A program made the position numbers and the translations under genes. The notes beneath the pieces are model-generated. The model searched no databases. It was not told the DNA's origin and was given only the letters and a program-made list of their open reading frames with translations. This document shows, in pieces, positions 18,463 to 26,840 of a DNA stretch of 64,000 nt. The stretch comes from an uncultured Mycobacterium sp. GTDB taxonomy: Bacteria > Actinomycetota > Actinomycetes > Mycobacteriales > Mycobacteriaceae. The stretch spans positions 1-64,000 of the forward strand of contig FLQS01000016.1 in the NCBI GenBank assembly GCA_900078375.1, given 5' to 3'. How positions within the stretch are numbered: the first letter of the stretch is position 1; each line of letters starts with the position of its first letter.

Positions 18463-19986
18463 TCAGCCGGTGTAGTTGAGAGTGGTCATCATTCCGGCGT
18501 CCATGTGATATCCGTTGTGGCAGTGCAGCATCCAAATACCCGGGTTGTCGGCCACCAGCTTGACCGCCACAGTCTGCATCGGTTTGACGATGACGGTGTC
18601 CTTGCGTGGACCCGGGCTGCCGTCCGCTTTGATCACCTGGAAGGTGTGACCGTGCAGGTGCATGGGATGCCACATCATGGTCGCGTTGGTGAAGGTCAGA
18701 GTGGCGTGCTGGCCCCGACCGACGGTCAGCGGGACGGTGTGGTCGTAGGTGCGGCCGTTGATCATCCAGTCGTAGTGCATCATCGTGCCGGACAGGCGTG
18801 CCTGAAGGCCAAGATCGCTGCCGGCCGGCAGCTGGACTTCCGGTGTCGCGGTGAAGGTGTCGACGGTGCCGACGGTGCGGGACAGCTCCGGCGGCCGGTA
18901 GTCGGCACCCGGCGCGGGTCCCGCGGCGGTGGACAACAAGGCGCGGGCCACAGCGTTCTTTCCTTCGGCCGAGGCGACCAACGGGAACACCCCGGCGCCG
19001 GCGGTCACGATCACGTCGTAGCGCTCCCCCATCCCGAGCAGGACCGCATCGACCTCAGTGGGCATGATCGGGAAGCCGTCGGTATGGGTGACGGTCATGC
19101 GGTGCCCGGCCAGGGCGACCCGGAACGCGGTGTCGGCGGCTGCGTTGATGATCCGGATTCGGATGCGCTGTCCCGGTTTTGCAGCAAACGTGCTCGCCGC
19201 AGCGGGGATGCGCCCGTTGATGAGGTAGTAGGGGTACGTGACGTCGCCGGCGTCGCCACCGAGAAGATCACTGGTCCCCACACCGCCCATCCCGGGCATC
19301 GAGCCCATGCCGGGCATCCCCGGCATCGAGCCCATGCCGCCCATGCCCATCGACCGCAGCCCGTCGAAGATCTCCTGCGGGCTGCTGCCGACCCCGGAGG
19401 TCCAGTCGTCGAGCATCACGATCCACTCGGCGTCATAGCGACCGGGCTCGGCAGGGTCGTCGATGATGACCGGTAGATACAGGCCGTAGTCGGTGCCCAG
19501 CCCGGTGTGCGGATGAGCCCAGTACGTCCCGGGATACGGCGAGCTGAAACGGTAGGTAGAGCTCGCCCCAGGCGCGATGTCGGGTGTGGCAGGGGCGGCG
19601 CCGTCCATGTCGTTGCGCAGTGCGATTCCGTGCCAATGCACCGAGGACGGGTGACCCAGATTGTTTCTTACAGTAACGGCGATCTCGTCGCCGGCATTGG
19701 CCCGGATCAGCGGGCCGGGAAGCTGCGCGTTGTAGGCCAGGGTCGCAGCCCTGATCCCACCCAGGTCGACATCGGCCGATCCGGCCGTCAGCCGGGTGGT
19801 GACCGTCTTCCCGGTGTGGGGGCGGGCGGCTTCTGCCGCGTCGATCGCAGCCGTAGCGCGGGGGCCACTGGGCGCTGTGGCAGGGGTTGAACGACCGCAG
19901 GCCACCAACGCCGCACCGAGGGCACCGGCAGCCAGAAAGCCGCGCCGCGTCAGGGGTGCTGCGGTAAGTGGTCGTCGACTCATCAC
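18463..19986 (-). CDS. exported multicopper oxidase (MmcO-like)
   Basis: 507 residues. The N terminus has a twin-arginine signal (TRRGFLAAG) running into a lipobox-like ALVACG, so the enzyme is exported folded and may be lipid-anchored. Copper ligands are complete: HWHGIAL (about 118), WAHPH, HPMHLHGH (about 438) and HCHNGYHMDAGMM (about 487). A methionine-rich insert at about residues 212-232 (repeats of MGGMGSMPGM type) resembles the loop of CueO-type cuprous oxidases. It probably oxidises Cu(I) to Cu(II). It is divergent from the two-component regulator gene and shares the promoter region with a regulator box at 20051. Confidence 0.94.
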   Translation of the reverse strand: MMSRRPLTAAPLTRRGFLAAGALGAALVACGRSTPATAPSGPRATAAIDAAEAARPHTGKTVTTRLTAGSADVDLGGIRAATLAYNAQLPGPLIRANAGDEIAVTVRNNLGHPSSVHWHGIALRNDMDGAAPATPDIAPGASSTYRFSSPYPGTYWAHPHTGLGTDYGLYLPVIIDDPAEPGRYDAEWIVMLDDWTSGVGSSPQEIFDGLRSMGMGGMGSMPGMPGMGSMPGMGGVGTSDLLGGDAGDVTYPYYLINGRIPAAASTFAAKPGQRIRIRIINAAADTAFRVALAGHRMTVTHTDGFPIMPTEVDAVLLGMGERYDVIVTAGAGVFPLVASAEGKNAVARALLSTAAGPAPGADYRPPELSRTVGTVDTFTATPEVQLPAGSDLGLQARLSGTMMHYDWMINGRTYDHTVPLTVGRGQHATLTFTNATMMWHPMHLHGHTFQVIKADGSPGPRKDTVIVKPMQTVAVKLVADNPGIWMLHCHNGYHMDAGMMTTLNYTG

Positions 19987-20050
19987 CCGTCCCGTCCTCT
20001 GGAGGTTTCATGTCCCAGATTGCGCCGGCCTCATCGGGCGTTTGGTGTTG

Positions 20051-20073
20051 GTTCTGTGAAGATTCGCTCAAGA
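20051..20073. promoter_or_regulatory. direct-repeat box for the OmpR-type regulator, copy 1
   Basis: GTTCTGTGAAGATTCG at 20051-20066 recurs exactly at 22774-22789. Within it TGAAGA-N5-TCAAGA forms an 11-base-spaced direct repeat, the usual geometry for PhoB/OmpR-family dimers. This copy lies between the multicopper oxidase and the response regulator genes, about 37 bases before the regulator start. Confidence 0.7.
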
Positions 20074-20109
20074 CCCGAGCACGACGCGTCGGCGCGGCAC
20101 GATGAACAC

Positions 20110-20865
20110 ATGGATCTCACATCGCAGGCAGCGCCGCAGGGCGCCGACCTGGGTTATCGGGCCTTGGTGGTCGATGACGAGGAACCGCTGGCCGAAGTGG
20201 TCGCCAGCTACTTGGAACGCGAGCATTTCGAGGTGACCGTGTGTCATACCGGGATCGACGCCCTAGCCGTGGCCCGGCAGGTCGATCCCGACGTGGTGGT
20301 GCTGGACCTGGGCCTGCCGGGTATCGACGGGCTCGAGGTGTGCCGGCAGTTGCGGACGTTCTCCGACGCCTACGTGGTGATGCTGACCGCCCGCGACACC
20401 GAGGTCGACACCATCGTCGGGCTATCGGTCGGGGCCGACGACTATGTGACCAAACCCTTCAGCCCACGGGAATTGGTCGCCCGGATCCGGGCGATGCTGC
20501 GCCGGCCTCGCTCGGTGAGCACGCCGGTCGTGTTGGGTGCTGGGGCCAACGGTGAGCTGCCGCCCCGCGTGTTCGGCCCGCTGTCCATCGACGTACCCAG
20601 CCGGCAGGTATTCCTCGGTAGTGAACCGATCCCGTTGACACGCACCGAGTTCGATATCCTCGCCGCCTTGTCATCACGGCCAGGTGTGGTGTGGAGCCGC
20701 CGCCAACTGATCGACGCGGTGTGGGGCGAACCCTGGGTGGGCAACGACCACCTCGTCGACGTCCACATCGGCCACCTGCGGCGCAAACTCGGTGACAACC
20801 CGGCCGAGCCAAGGTTCGTGTTGACCGTCCGCGGCGTCGGCTACCGGATGGGGCCCGGACAGTGA
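20110..20865 (+). CDS. OmpR/PhoB-family response regulator
   Basis: About 251 residues from the ATG at 20110. The receiver has the acidic pair VVDDEE, the phosphoacceptor aspartate in VLDLGLPG (about D66), and a K in VTKPF. The C-terminal winged helix includes LTRTEFDILAAL and VDVHIGHLRRKL plus RGVGYR. It overlaps the kinase gene as GTGA. It likely activates the multicopper oxidase, itself and the DUF305/DUF302 genes through the shared direct-repeat boxes. The copper link comes from gene context only. Confidence 0.94.
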   Translation: MDLTSQAAPQGADLGYRALVVDDEEPLAEVVASYLEREHFEVTVCHTGIDALAVARQVDPDVVVLDLGLPGIDGLEVCRQLRTFSDAYVVMLTARDTEVDTIVGLSVGADDYVTKPFSPRELVARIRAMLRRPRSVSTPVVLGAGANGELPPRVFGPLSIDVPSRQVFLGSEPIPLTRTEFDILAALSSRPGVVWSRRQLIDAVWGEPWVGNDHLVDVHIGHLRRKLGDNPAEPRFVLTVRGVGYRMGPGQ

Positions 20866-22016
20866 TCGCGCTGAGCGGATTCGGAATGCGGCGGCGACTA
20901 CTACTGGCCCAGACTCTGGTCCTCATCGCAGGCGGCGTGACCACCTGGGTGGTCGCGTCCGTGGTCGGGCCGCCGTTGTTCCGCGAACACCTGCACCAGG
21001 CCGGCATCGCCCACGATTCCAATGAGCAGTTTCATGCCGAGCAGGCCTACCAACACGCCACCGCGCTCTCCATCGCGGTCGCGATCACGGTGTCCGCGCT
21101 CACCGCACTGGTCGTCACCATCTACCTGAGCCGGCGCCTGCAGAACTCGATTGCCGAGTTGTCCGCTGCCGCATCAGCAGTCGCCGAGGGACGCTACGAC
21201 ATTCGCGTCGCACCTCCGCAGCTAGGTGACGAATTCGACGATCTGGCAGCGGCTTTCAACCAGATGGCCGAACGGCTGCAGTCGGTGGAATCAACCCGCC
21301 GCCAGGTGTTCGGCGACCTGGCCCACGAGATCCGCACACCGGTATCGGTGCTGGAGGCATACCTGGAGGCCGTCGAGGATGGGGTGAAAACCCTGGACAC
21401 ACCGACCATTGCAGTGCTGCGGGAGCAGACGGGTCGCCTGGTGCGGTTCTCGGCCGACGCGGCCGCCCTCGCCCAGGCCGAAGAGGCCCACACCACCATC
21501 ACCCCGGGTTGGGTGGAGGCCAAGGAATTGACGGGAGCGGTCAGCGCCGCGGTCGCCGACGACTACGCCGCCAAGAACGTCACCCTGAATTCCCATGTTG
21601 CCGACAATGTCCGGCTGTGGGTTGATCGGCAACGTCTGGCACAGGTGTTGGGCAACCTGCTCGACAACGCCTTACGCCACACCCCGGCCGGCGGACACGT
21701 CACGCTCACTGCCGACCGGGTCGGCGCCGAAGTGGTCTTCACCGTCACCGACGACGGCGAAGGCATCGCGGCCCAGCATCTACCGCACGTGTTCGAGCGC
21801 TTCTATCGTGCTGACGCCGCCCGGCACCGCGGCCGGGGCGGCTCCGGCATCGGATTGGCAATCGCCAAGGCGCTCATCGAGGCCCACGGCGGCACCATCA
21901 GCGCCGTCAGTCGCGGGCCCGGGGCTGGCACGACGTTCACCGTGTCGGTGCCGATCCAGCCGTTGGCAGGGGTCCGTCGCGGCAATCACTGGGAGTCGGC
22001 CACCACCAGTTCGTAA
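20862..22016 (+). CDS. sensor histidine kinase
   Basis: 384 residues. Two transmembrane helices (about 12-32 and 66-88) bracket a short extracytoplasmic loop of about 35 residues that contains several histidines, a possible metal-sensing site. HAMP follows, then HisKA with FGDLAHEIRTP (His about 156), and a complete ATPase domain: N box LLDNALRHTP, G1 DDGEGIA, F box FERFYR and G2 GGSGIGLAIA. It starts on a GTG overlapping the regulator stop. It is the cognate partner of that regulator. Confidence 0.94.
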   Translation: MIALSGFGMRRRLLLAQTLVLIAGGVTTWVVASVVGPPLFREHLHQAGIAHDSNEQFHAEQAYQHATALSIAVAITVSALTALVVTIYLSRRLQNSIAELSAAASAVAEGRYDIRVAPPQLGDEFDDLAAAFNQMAERLQSVESTRRQVFGDLAHEIRTPVSVLEAYLEAVEDGVKTLDTPTIAVLREQTGRLVRFSADAAALAQAEEAHTTITPGWVEAKELTGAVSAAVADDYAAKNVTLNSHVADNVRLWVDRQRLAQVLGNLLDNALRHTPAGGHVTLTADRVGAEVVFTVTDDGEGIAAQHLPHVFERFYRADAARHRGRGGSGIGLAIAKALIEAHGGTISAVSRGPGAGTTFTVSVPIQPLAGVRRGNHWESATTSS

Positions 22017-22043
22017 TCGGCGCGCGCGACCGCGTCCAGAGCC

Positions 22044-22694
22044 TCAGAGCGAGCCGAGGATCTGATTCATGGTGTCGATCTCCTTCTGCTGGCTGCTGGC
22101 GATCGACTTGGCCAGCGCCACCTCATCCGGGAATTGACCGTTCTTGATTTCGTTCTGTGCCATGGCGATCGCACCCTGGTGGTGCTCGATCATCTGAGTC
22201 AGGAACAACTTGCTCGCCTCCACACCCTGGGCGTTCTGCAGCGCCTGCATATCGGCCGGCGACATCATTCCCTCCATACCCGGCATGTCACCCATCCCGG
22301 GCATCCCTGGCATCCCTGGCATATCGCCCGCCCCGGGCATACCGCCCATTCCCGGCATGCCCCACTGGTTGAGCCAGCCCTGCATCTGCTGAATCTCCGG
22401 ACCCTGCGCAGCCTTGATCTGTTTGGCCAGGTCGACCACTCGCGCGTCGATACCCTGCTTGGCCAGGATCGTGTCACTCATCTGAATCGCCTGCTGGTGA
22501 TGCGGGATCATCATGCGGGCGAACATCATGTCGGCCTGGTTGTGCGCCACCGGTGCCGAGGTCGCGGTGGCGCTCGCCGGCGCGGTGGGTGCCGGCGACT
22601 GCGCCGCCTCCTTGGCCGAGTTGCTACACGCCCCGATGGCAGCGACTGCGGCCAGCGCAACCACCGCACTCGCCAAAGTCCTTGGCTTGTTCAC
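22044..22694 (-). CDS. DUF305 copper-binding-type lipoprotein
   Basis: About 216 residues from the GTG at 22694, preceded by AGAGGGA. A signal peptide with lipobox AAIGAC leads to an Ala/Pro/Thr linker and the DUF305 domain. The domain carries MIPHHQQAIQMSD near residue 63 and IEHHQGAIAMAQ near 170. Between them a Met/Gly/Pro-rich insert (about 108-142, repeats of MPGMPGMGD) is added. DUF305 proteins such as CopM bind copper. It is divergent from the DUF302 gene and near the second regulator box. Confidence 0.9.
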   Translation of the reverse strand: MNKPRTLASAVVALAAVAAIGACSNSAKEAAQSPAPTAPASATATSAPVAHNQADMMFARMMIPHHQQAIQMSDTILAKQGIDARVVDLAKQIKAAQGPEIQQMQGWLNQWGMPGMGGMPGAGDMPGMPGMPGMGDMPGMEGMMSPADMQALQNAQGVEASKLFLTQMIEHHQGAIAMAQNEIKNGQFPDEVALAKSIASSQQKEIDTMNQILGSL

Positions 22695-22773
22695 GTCGAC
22701 ATCCCTCTCGTCAAGGTGGACACTTCGATCCACCGGTCCCAGACTTCTCGGCCCCGATAGGGACGGCCTAGTC

Positions 22774-22796
22774 GTTCTGTGAAGATTCGATAAAGA
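22774..22796. promoter_or_regulatory. direct-repeat box for the OmpR-type regulator, copy 2
   Basis: The 16-mer at 22774-22789 is identical to 20051-20066 and continues as TGAAGA-N5-TAAAGA. It sits in the divergent region between the DUF305 and DUF302 genes, 92 bases before the DUF302 ATG and 80 bases from the DUF305 start. It is probably bound by the regulator encoded at 20110. Confidence 0.7.
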
Positions 22797-22881
22797 ACGC
22801 CAACTCCCTCACCGGCGGTGGTCTGCCAGTGCCAGATTCGGAGGTACCCGCACAGCCGGGTAGGCCGAGAAGGGACGCCGC

Positions 22882-23298
22882 ATGACAATCGCGATATCGA
22901 CTTCGATTCGATCCTCATTCGCCGAGGCGGTGACGCGAACGCGGGAAGCCCTGGCCAATCAGGGTTTCGGCGTTCTCACCGAGATCGACATGAAGGCGAC
23001 ACTGAAGGCGAAACTCGGTCAGGACATGGAGGACTACCTGATCCTGGGCGCCTGCAATCCCCCGCTGGCCCACCGTGCAGTCACCGTTAACCGCCAGATC
23101 GGGCTGTTGCTGCCGTGCAATGTCGTCGTGCGGGCCGATCCGGACGACGACACCCGCGTACTGGTGGAAGCCATGGACCCACAGCTGCTGGTGCAGGTTA
23201 CGGGCGAGCCCGCGCTACAAGAGGTCGCCGATGAGGTCACGCACAAGCTGCGCGCTGCGATCGAGGCGGTGGGCACCACATCCACTGGCCGCACGTAG
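22882..23298 (+). CDS. DUF302 family protein
   Basis: 138 residues, no signal peptide. The central DYLILGACNPPLAHRA segment is the DUF302 hallmark. An N-terminal FAEAVTRTREALANQGFGVLTEIDM helix-strand unit and a C-terminal helical part complete the fold. Its function is unknown, but it often accompanies copper or redox-stress genes. The ATG lies nine bases after a GAAGGGA-like site. It is divergent from DUF305 and shares the promoter region with a regulator box. Confidence 0.9.
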   Translation: MTIAISTSIRSSFAEAVTRTREALANQGFGVLTEIDMKATLKAKLGQDMEDYLILGACNPPLAHRAVTVNRQIGLLLPCNVVVRADPDDDTRVLVEAMDPQLLVQVTGEPALQEVADEVTHKLRAAIEAVGTTSTGRT

Positions 23299-23448
23299 GC
23301 GCGCAGCCGAGGGCGTCACGTCTGCGCGCAAAGACTTCGCTCTCCAACAAGGGCAGATCAATCAGCAAGTCGCTCAGCGAAATTCGACGCGAGTCGAATT
23401 GGATCCAGCACCTAGAGCGGTCGGTGCCGCCTCCGATTGGGACTCCGC

Positions 23449-23610
23449 GGCGACCTCCTCTTCTGGGGTTCCAACGCCAGCCAACACGAGGCGATGTACC
23501 TTGGCGACGGGATGATGCTCGAAGCCCACCAGACAGGTGGGCCGGTCAAGATCTCTCCCGTGCGCACCAGCGGCATGATGCCGTACGCCACTCGCCTCAT
23601 TGAATATTGA
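23449..23610 (+). pseudogene. 3' remnant of an NlpC/P60 (RipA/RipB-like) endopeptidase gene
   Basis: The frame ending with TGA at 23608-23610 reads GDLLFWG, a His-containing segment, YLGDGMMLEAHQTGGPVK and finally MMPYATRLIEY. This is the last third of an NlpC/P60 domain as in mycobacterial Rip peptidases, including the region of the catalytic histidine. The catalytic cysteine half is missing and no start codon is present. Bases 23299-23448 give no further recognisable homology. It is a decayed or truncated copy. Confidence 0.72.
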
Positions 23611-23618
23611 GCAGCACT

Positions 23619-24080
23619 ATGAACGGCCACGACAACGATCCGCCCCGGCCCCGCCGCCGACTCTTGCTGACGGCTATCCCCGTCGTGGCCGGTGCCGTGG
23701 TGGGCGCCGTCGCGATCTCGACCGGAGCTCTGCGGCTGGGGACTTCCGGAGACTCCACGCCGTCGGCCGAGCAGTCTGCTCAGGAGAGGTGCCGGGCCGA
23801 TGTGCTCAAACGATTGGTCGCGCCCTCGTCAGCCCACCTGACCGATGTCCGCACAGTGCCGAGTTCCCTCGACACCGAGGGCCGCGACCTCTTCTCCCTG
23901 ACCCTCGAGGAGCCGCTCAAGGGTGTCGACACCTCTCGCATCACCGTGTTCGACGTCACCGGTGTGGTCAATTCGCTCAACGAGTTCGGCTCCACGATCC
24001 AAGATCACTTCGACTGCCGCGCCTACTTCGTCGACGGCTCGCTGGCGCACACCTTGGTGCTCTTCGATCACCCGCACTGA
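23619..24080 (+). CDS. hypothetical single-pass membrane or secreted protein
   Basis: About 153 residues. A short polar N terminus with PRPRRR precedes one hydrophobic helix (about residues 16-38, LLLTAIPVVAGAVVGAVAI). The remaining 115 residues are outside-type, with two cysteines (QERCRAD and HFDCRAYF) that could pair. I do not recognise the family. The ATG at 23619 is preferred; a TTG at 23607 is the other option, and neither has a good ribosome binding site. It begins just after the NlpC/P60 remnant. Confidence 0.6.
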   Translation: MNGHDNDPPRPRRRLLLTAIPVVAGAVVGAVAISTGALRLGTSGDSTPSAEQSAQERCRADVLKRLVAPSSAHLTDVRTVPSSLDTEGRDLFSLTLEEPLKGVDTSRITVFDVTGVVNSLNEFGSTIQDHFDCRAYFVDGSLAHTLVLFDHPH

Positions 24081-24100
24081 GCCGACTCGGTCGTCGGGTC

Positions 24101-24823
24101 TCAGTGGGCGTGGTCGTGATGACCGTCGGTCTCGAGACGCGATTCGACCATCGGTAGGCCGGGATTGATGGGCGCCGGCGCGGTGGCGGGCCCGGTCATC
24201 GCCTCCTCGCGCGGCAGACCCACGGATTCCGACGGGTGCTGATGACCCTGAACCGGGGCATCGTGGGTCACCTGATGTTCATCCTCCGCCTGAGCCGGGC
24301 CCTGCGGGTGGTGGCTATGCCCATTGAGGCTCGAGGCCAGGCCTGCGATCACCGCGGCAACCATCACGGCGTTCGCGCCGAGCAGTACCAACGCCCTGCC
24401 AAGGCCTGAAACCTGTTCCGCGCGAGAGCGTCGAACCCACGCCCATGTTGCGCCCATCACGACGTAGCACTGCAGCAAGAGCACACATATGCCGGCGGCG
24501 TCCACCGCCTCGGGCTGGCCGGCGGCGGGCCCGAATGGCGCGCCTGCGGTCCGGGACTGGACCCACAGAGCGACTGCACCCGCATTGGCCATGATGCCGA
24601 TCGCGAGAACCAGCGCCGTGGGCCGCGACCAGACCAGGAAGACCCAGACCAGTTGCAGTAGACCGATCGAGACGAAGAACACCCCCGACGGCAACCAGTG
24701 CTCCCAGTGCATCGGCGCGACCGCGAGATGGATCGCCGCCGCGCCGGCGGAGGCAATCCCCGCGCAGCGCGCAGCCAGTCGGCTATCAGTCCGTTTCTCT
24801 GCCTTGATAATCACTGCCGCCAT
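24101..24823 (-). CDS. hypothetical membrane protein with His-rich tail
   Basis: About 240 residues. Four to five hydrophobic helices occupy residues about 18-170. The C-terminal 75 residues are hydrophilic and rich in His (HSHHPQG, HQVTHDA, HQHPSE, and a final HHDHAH). Such tails often bind metal ions, and the protein lies near the copper cluster, but it is separated from it by unrelated genes. The family was not recognised. The start may be the ATG at 24823 or that at 24844. Confidence 0.68.
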   Translation of the reverse strand: MAAVIIKAEKRTDSRLAARCAGIASAGAAAIHLAVAPMHWEHWLPSGVFFVSIGLLQLVWVFLVWSRPTALVLAIGIMANAGAVALWVQSRTAGAPFGPAAGQPEAVDAAGICVLLLQCYVVMGATWAWVRRSRAEQVSGLGRALVLLGANAVMVAAVIAGLASSLNGHSHHPQGPAQAEDEHQVTHDAPVQGHQHPSESVGLPREEAMTGPATAPAPINPGLPMVESRLETDGHHDHAH

Positions 24824-24953
24824 GGTCGCACCGCATCGCCGCATGTGACGAGCAGCGCCGCATAACAGTCAGGTGCCAGATAGGCTACGGCGCTCGCAGC
24901 CGTCTCCCAGGGAACGATCAGGCGGAGATGGGTCAATAGCGGGTGTGACAACG

Positions 24954-26840
24954 ATGTTTCAAGCCTCGCTGCCGCAGGACTCCGCCGAGGCTGCCTCACC
25001 GCCGGCGCGCCCATCACGATGGGACCGCGCCGGGTTGGCGGTCCTGCTCATCGGAACCGCGGTCATGTACCTGTGGAACATCACCGTCAACGGGATGGGA
25101 AACCAGTTCTACGCCGGCGCTGCCCAGGCCGGCTCCAGGAACTGGGAGGCGCTGCTGTTCGGTTCGCTCGACTCGGCCAACTTCATCACCGTCGACAAGC
25201 CGCCGGTGTCCCAGTGGGTGATGGGATTGTCGGGCCAGCTGTTCGGCTTCAGCAGCGCCAGCATGCTGATTCCCGAAGCGCTGATGGCGGTGGCCACGGT
25301 CGGCCTGCTCTACGCCGGAGTGGCCCGCATCTCCGGCCCGCGCGCCGGTCTGCTGGCCGGCGCCGCATTGGCACTCACGCCGGTGGCTGCCCTGATGTTC
25401 CGGTTCAACAACCCCGACGCCGCGATGGTGCTGCTGATGATGGCCTCGGCGTACTGCACCGTGCGTGCACTCGAGCGCGCCAGCGGCACGTGGCTGGCCT
25501 GGGCGGGTGTCGCACTGGGTTTCGCGTTCCTGGCCAAGATGCTCGAAGGGCTGCTGGTGGTCCCGGCCGTCGGGGTGGTCTATCTACTCGCGGCGCCGAC
25601 GACGCTGCGCAGGCGGATCCTGCACCTGCTCGGCGCCATGGCGGCCTTCCTGGTGTCGGCGGGCTGGTTCGTCGTGCTCACGCTGGTGTGGCCGACGTCA
25701 TCGCGGCCCTACATCGCCGGCTCGACGGACAACAGCTTCATGGACCTGGTGCTGGGCTACAACGGCGTTGCCCGGGTGGCCGGACGCAACCATATGAACA
25801 TGGGGCCGAGCGATCCGCTGGGTAACTCGGTGGGCAGCCAGCTCCGTCACGCCGGCGGCTTCGGCGGCATGGATCAGCACGAAGGGCTGAGCCGGCTGTT
25901 CGCCGGCGAGTTCGGTTTCGAGATCGGCTGGCTGATACCGGCGGCGCTGCTCGCGCTCGTCCTGGTGTTGATCTCGCGGGGACGCGCTCCCCGGACCGAC
26001 GCAGTACGCGCCGGCGCACTGCTGTTCGGTGCCTGGCTGGTCATCGACGGGCTGCTGCTGAGCTACATGAAGGGCATGGTGCACCCGTACTACTGCCTGT
26101 CATTGGCACCCGCGGTGGCCGGCACGGTGGCGATCGGTGCCCACGAAATGTGGGTGCACCGCCAATCCCGCTTCGGCCGTATCGGTCTGACCGCGTTGGT
26201 TGCGGTGACCGGCGTCTGGAGTTGGTGGGTACTGGGCCGCAACGACGATTGGCTGCCGGCCCTGCGGTGGACGATCCTGGTCGGCACCGTGCTCGCCGCC
26301 GCGGCGCTCGCGCTGTCCTCACCGGGGCGCCGCCGCGTCACGGTGATCGCCGCCGCCCTGGGCATCGCGGCGGTACTGGCCGGCCCGACGGCCTATGCGG
26401 TGGCCACACTCAACGCCCCCCACCGGGGAGGTGGGCCGACCGTTGGGCCCGCGACATCCAAGTCGAGGTTCGGACGGGGTTTCGGCGAGTCGGACGACAA
26501 CCCGCAGCTCGATAGCCTGCTGCGGGCCACCACGACGAAGTGGTCGGCGGCAGTGGTCGGCTCGTCGACCGCGGCTGGCCTCGAATTGTCCTCCGGCACT
26601 GCGGTTATGGCGATCGGTGGGTTCACCGGGGCCGACCCCGTGCCGAGCCTGGGCCAGTTCAAAGCCGACGTCTCCGCCGGAGAGGTGACCTACTACGTCG
26701 TGCAGCGAGACTGGCGGGGCAAGCCCGGCGGGTGGCCCGACAATCGCAACCACAGCGGCATCACCGACTGGGTGACCACGACGTTCGCGAGCACCCAGGT
26801 CGGTGATACCGACGTCTACGACCTGTCCAAGCCCAAGTAG
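24954..26840 (+). CDS. GT39/ArnT-like polyprenyl-linked glycosyltransferase
   Basis: About 628 residues with 11 or more hydrophobic helices. The first loop carries the signature ANFITVDKPPVSQW, where the aspartate and KPP fit the GT39/ArnT (PMT_2) family. These enzymes transfer a sugar from a polyprenyl phosphate to a target on the outer side of the membrane. The C-terminal 180 residues form an extracytoplasmic domain ending in a Trp-rich stretch. The GTG at 24945 is an alternative start. Donor and acceptor are unknown, and no carrier-synthesis gene is adjacent. Confidence 0.82.
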   Translation: MFQASLPQDSAEAASPPARPSRWDRAGLAVLLIGTAVMYLWNITVNGMGNQFYAGAAQAGSRNWEALLFGSLDSANFITVDKPPVSQWVMGLSGQLFGFSSASMLIPEALMAVATVGLLYAGVARISGPRAGLLAGAALALTPVAALMFRFNNPDAAMVLLMMASAYCTVRALERASGTWLAWAGVALGFAFLAKMLEGLLVVPAVGVVYLLAAPTTLRRRILHLLGAMAAFLVSAGWFVVLTLVWPTSSRPYIAGSTDNSFMDLVLGYNGVARVAGRNHMNMGPSDPLGNSVGSQLRHAGGFGGMDQHEGLSRLFAGEFGFEIGWLIPAALLALVLVLISRGRAPRTDAVRAGALLFGAWLVIDGLLLSYMKGMVHPYYCLSLAPAVAGTVAIGAHEMWVHRQSRFGRIGLTALVAVTGVWSWWVLGRNDDWLPALRWTILVGTVLAAAALALSSPGRRRVTVIAAALGIAAVLAGPTAYAVATLNAPHRGGGPTVGPATSKSRFGRGFGESDDNPQLDSLLRATTTKWSAAVVGSSTAAGLELSSGTAVMAIGGFTGADPVPSLGQFKADVSAGEVTYYVVQRDWRGKPGGWPDNRNHSGITDWVTTTFASTQVGDTDVYDLSKPK

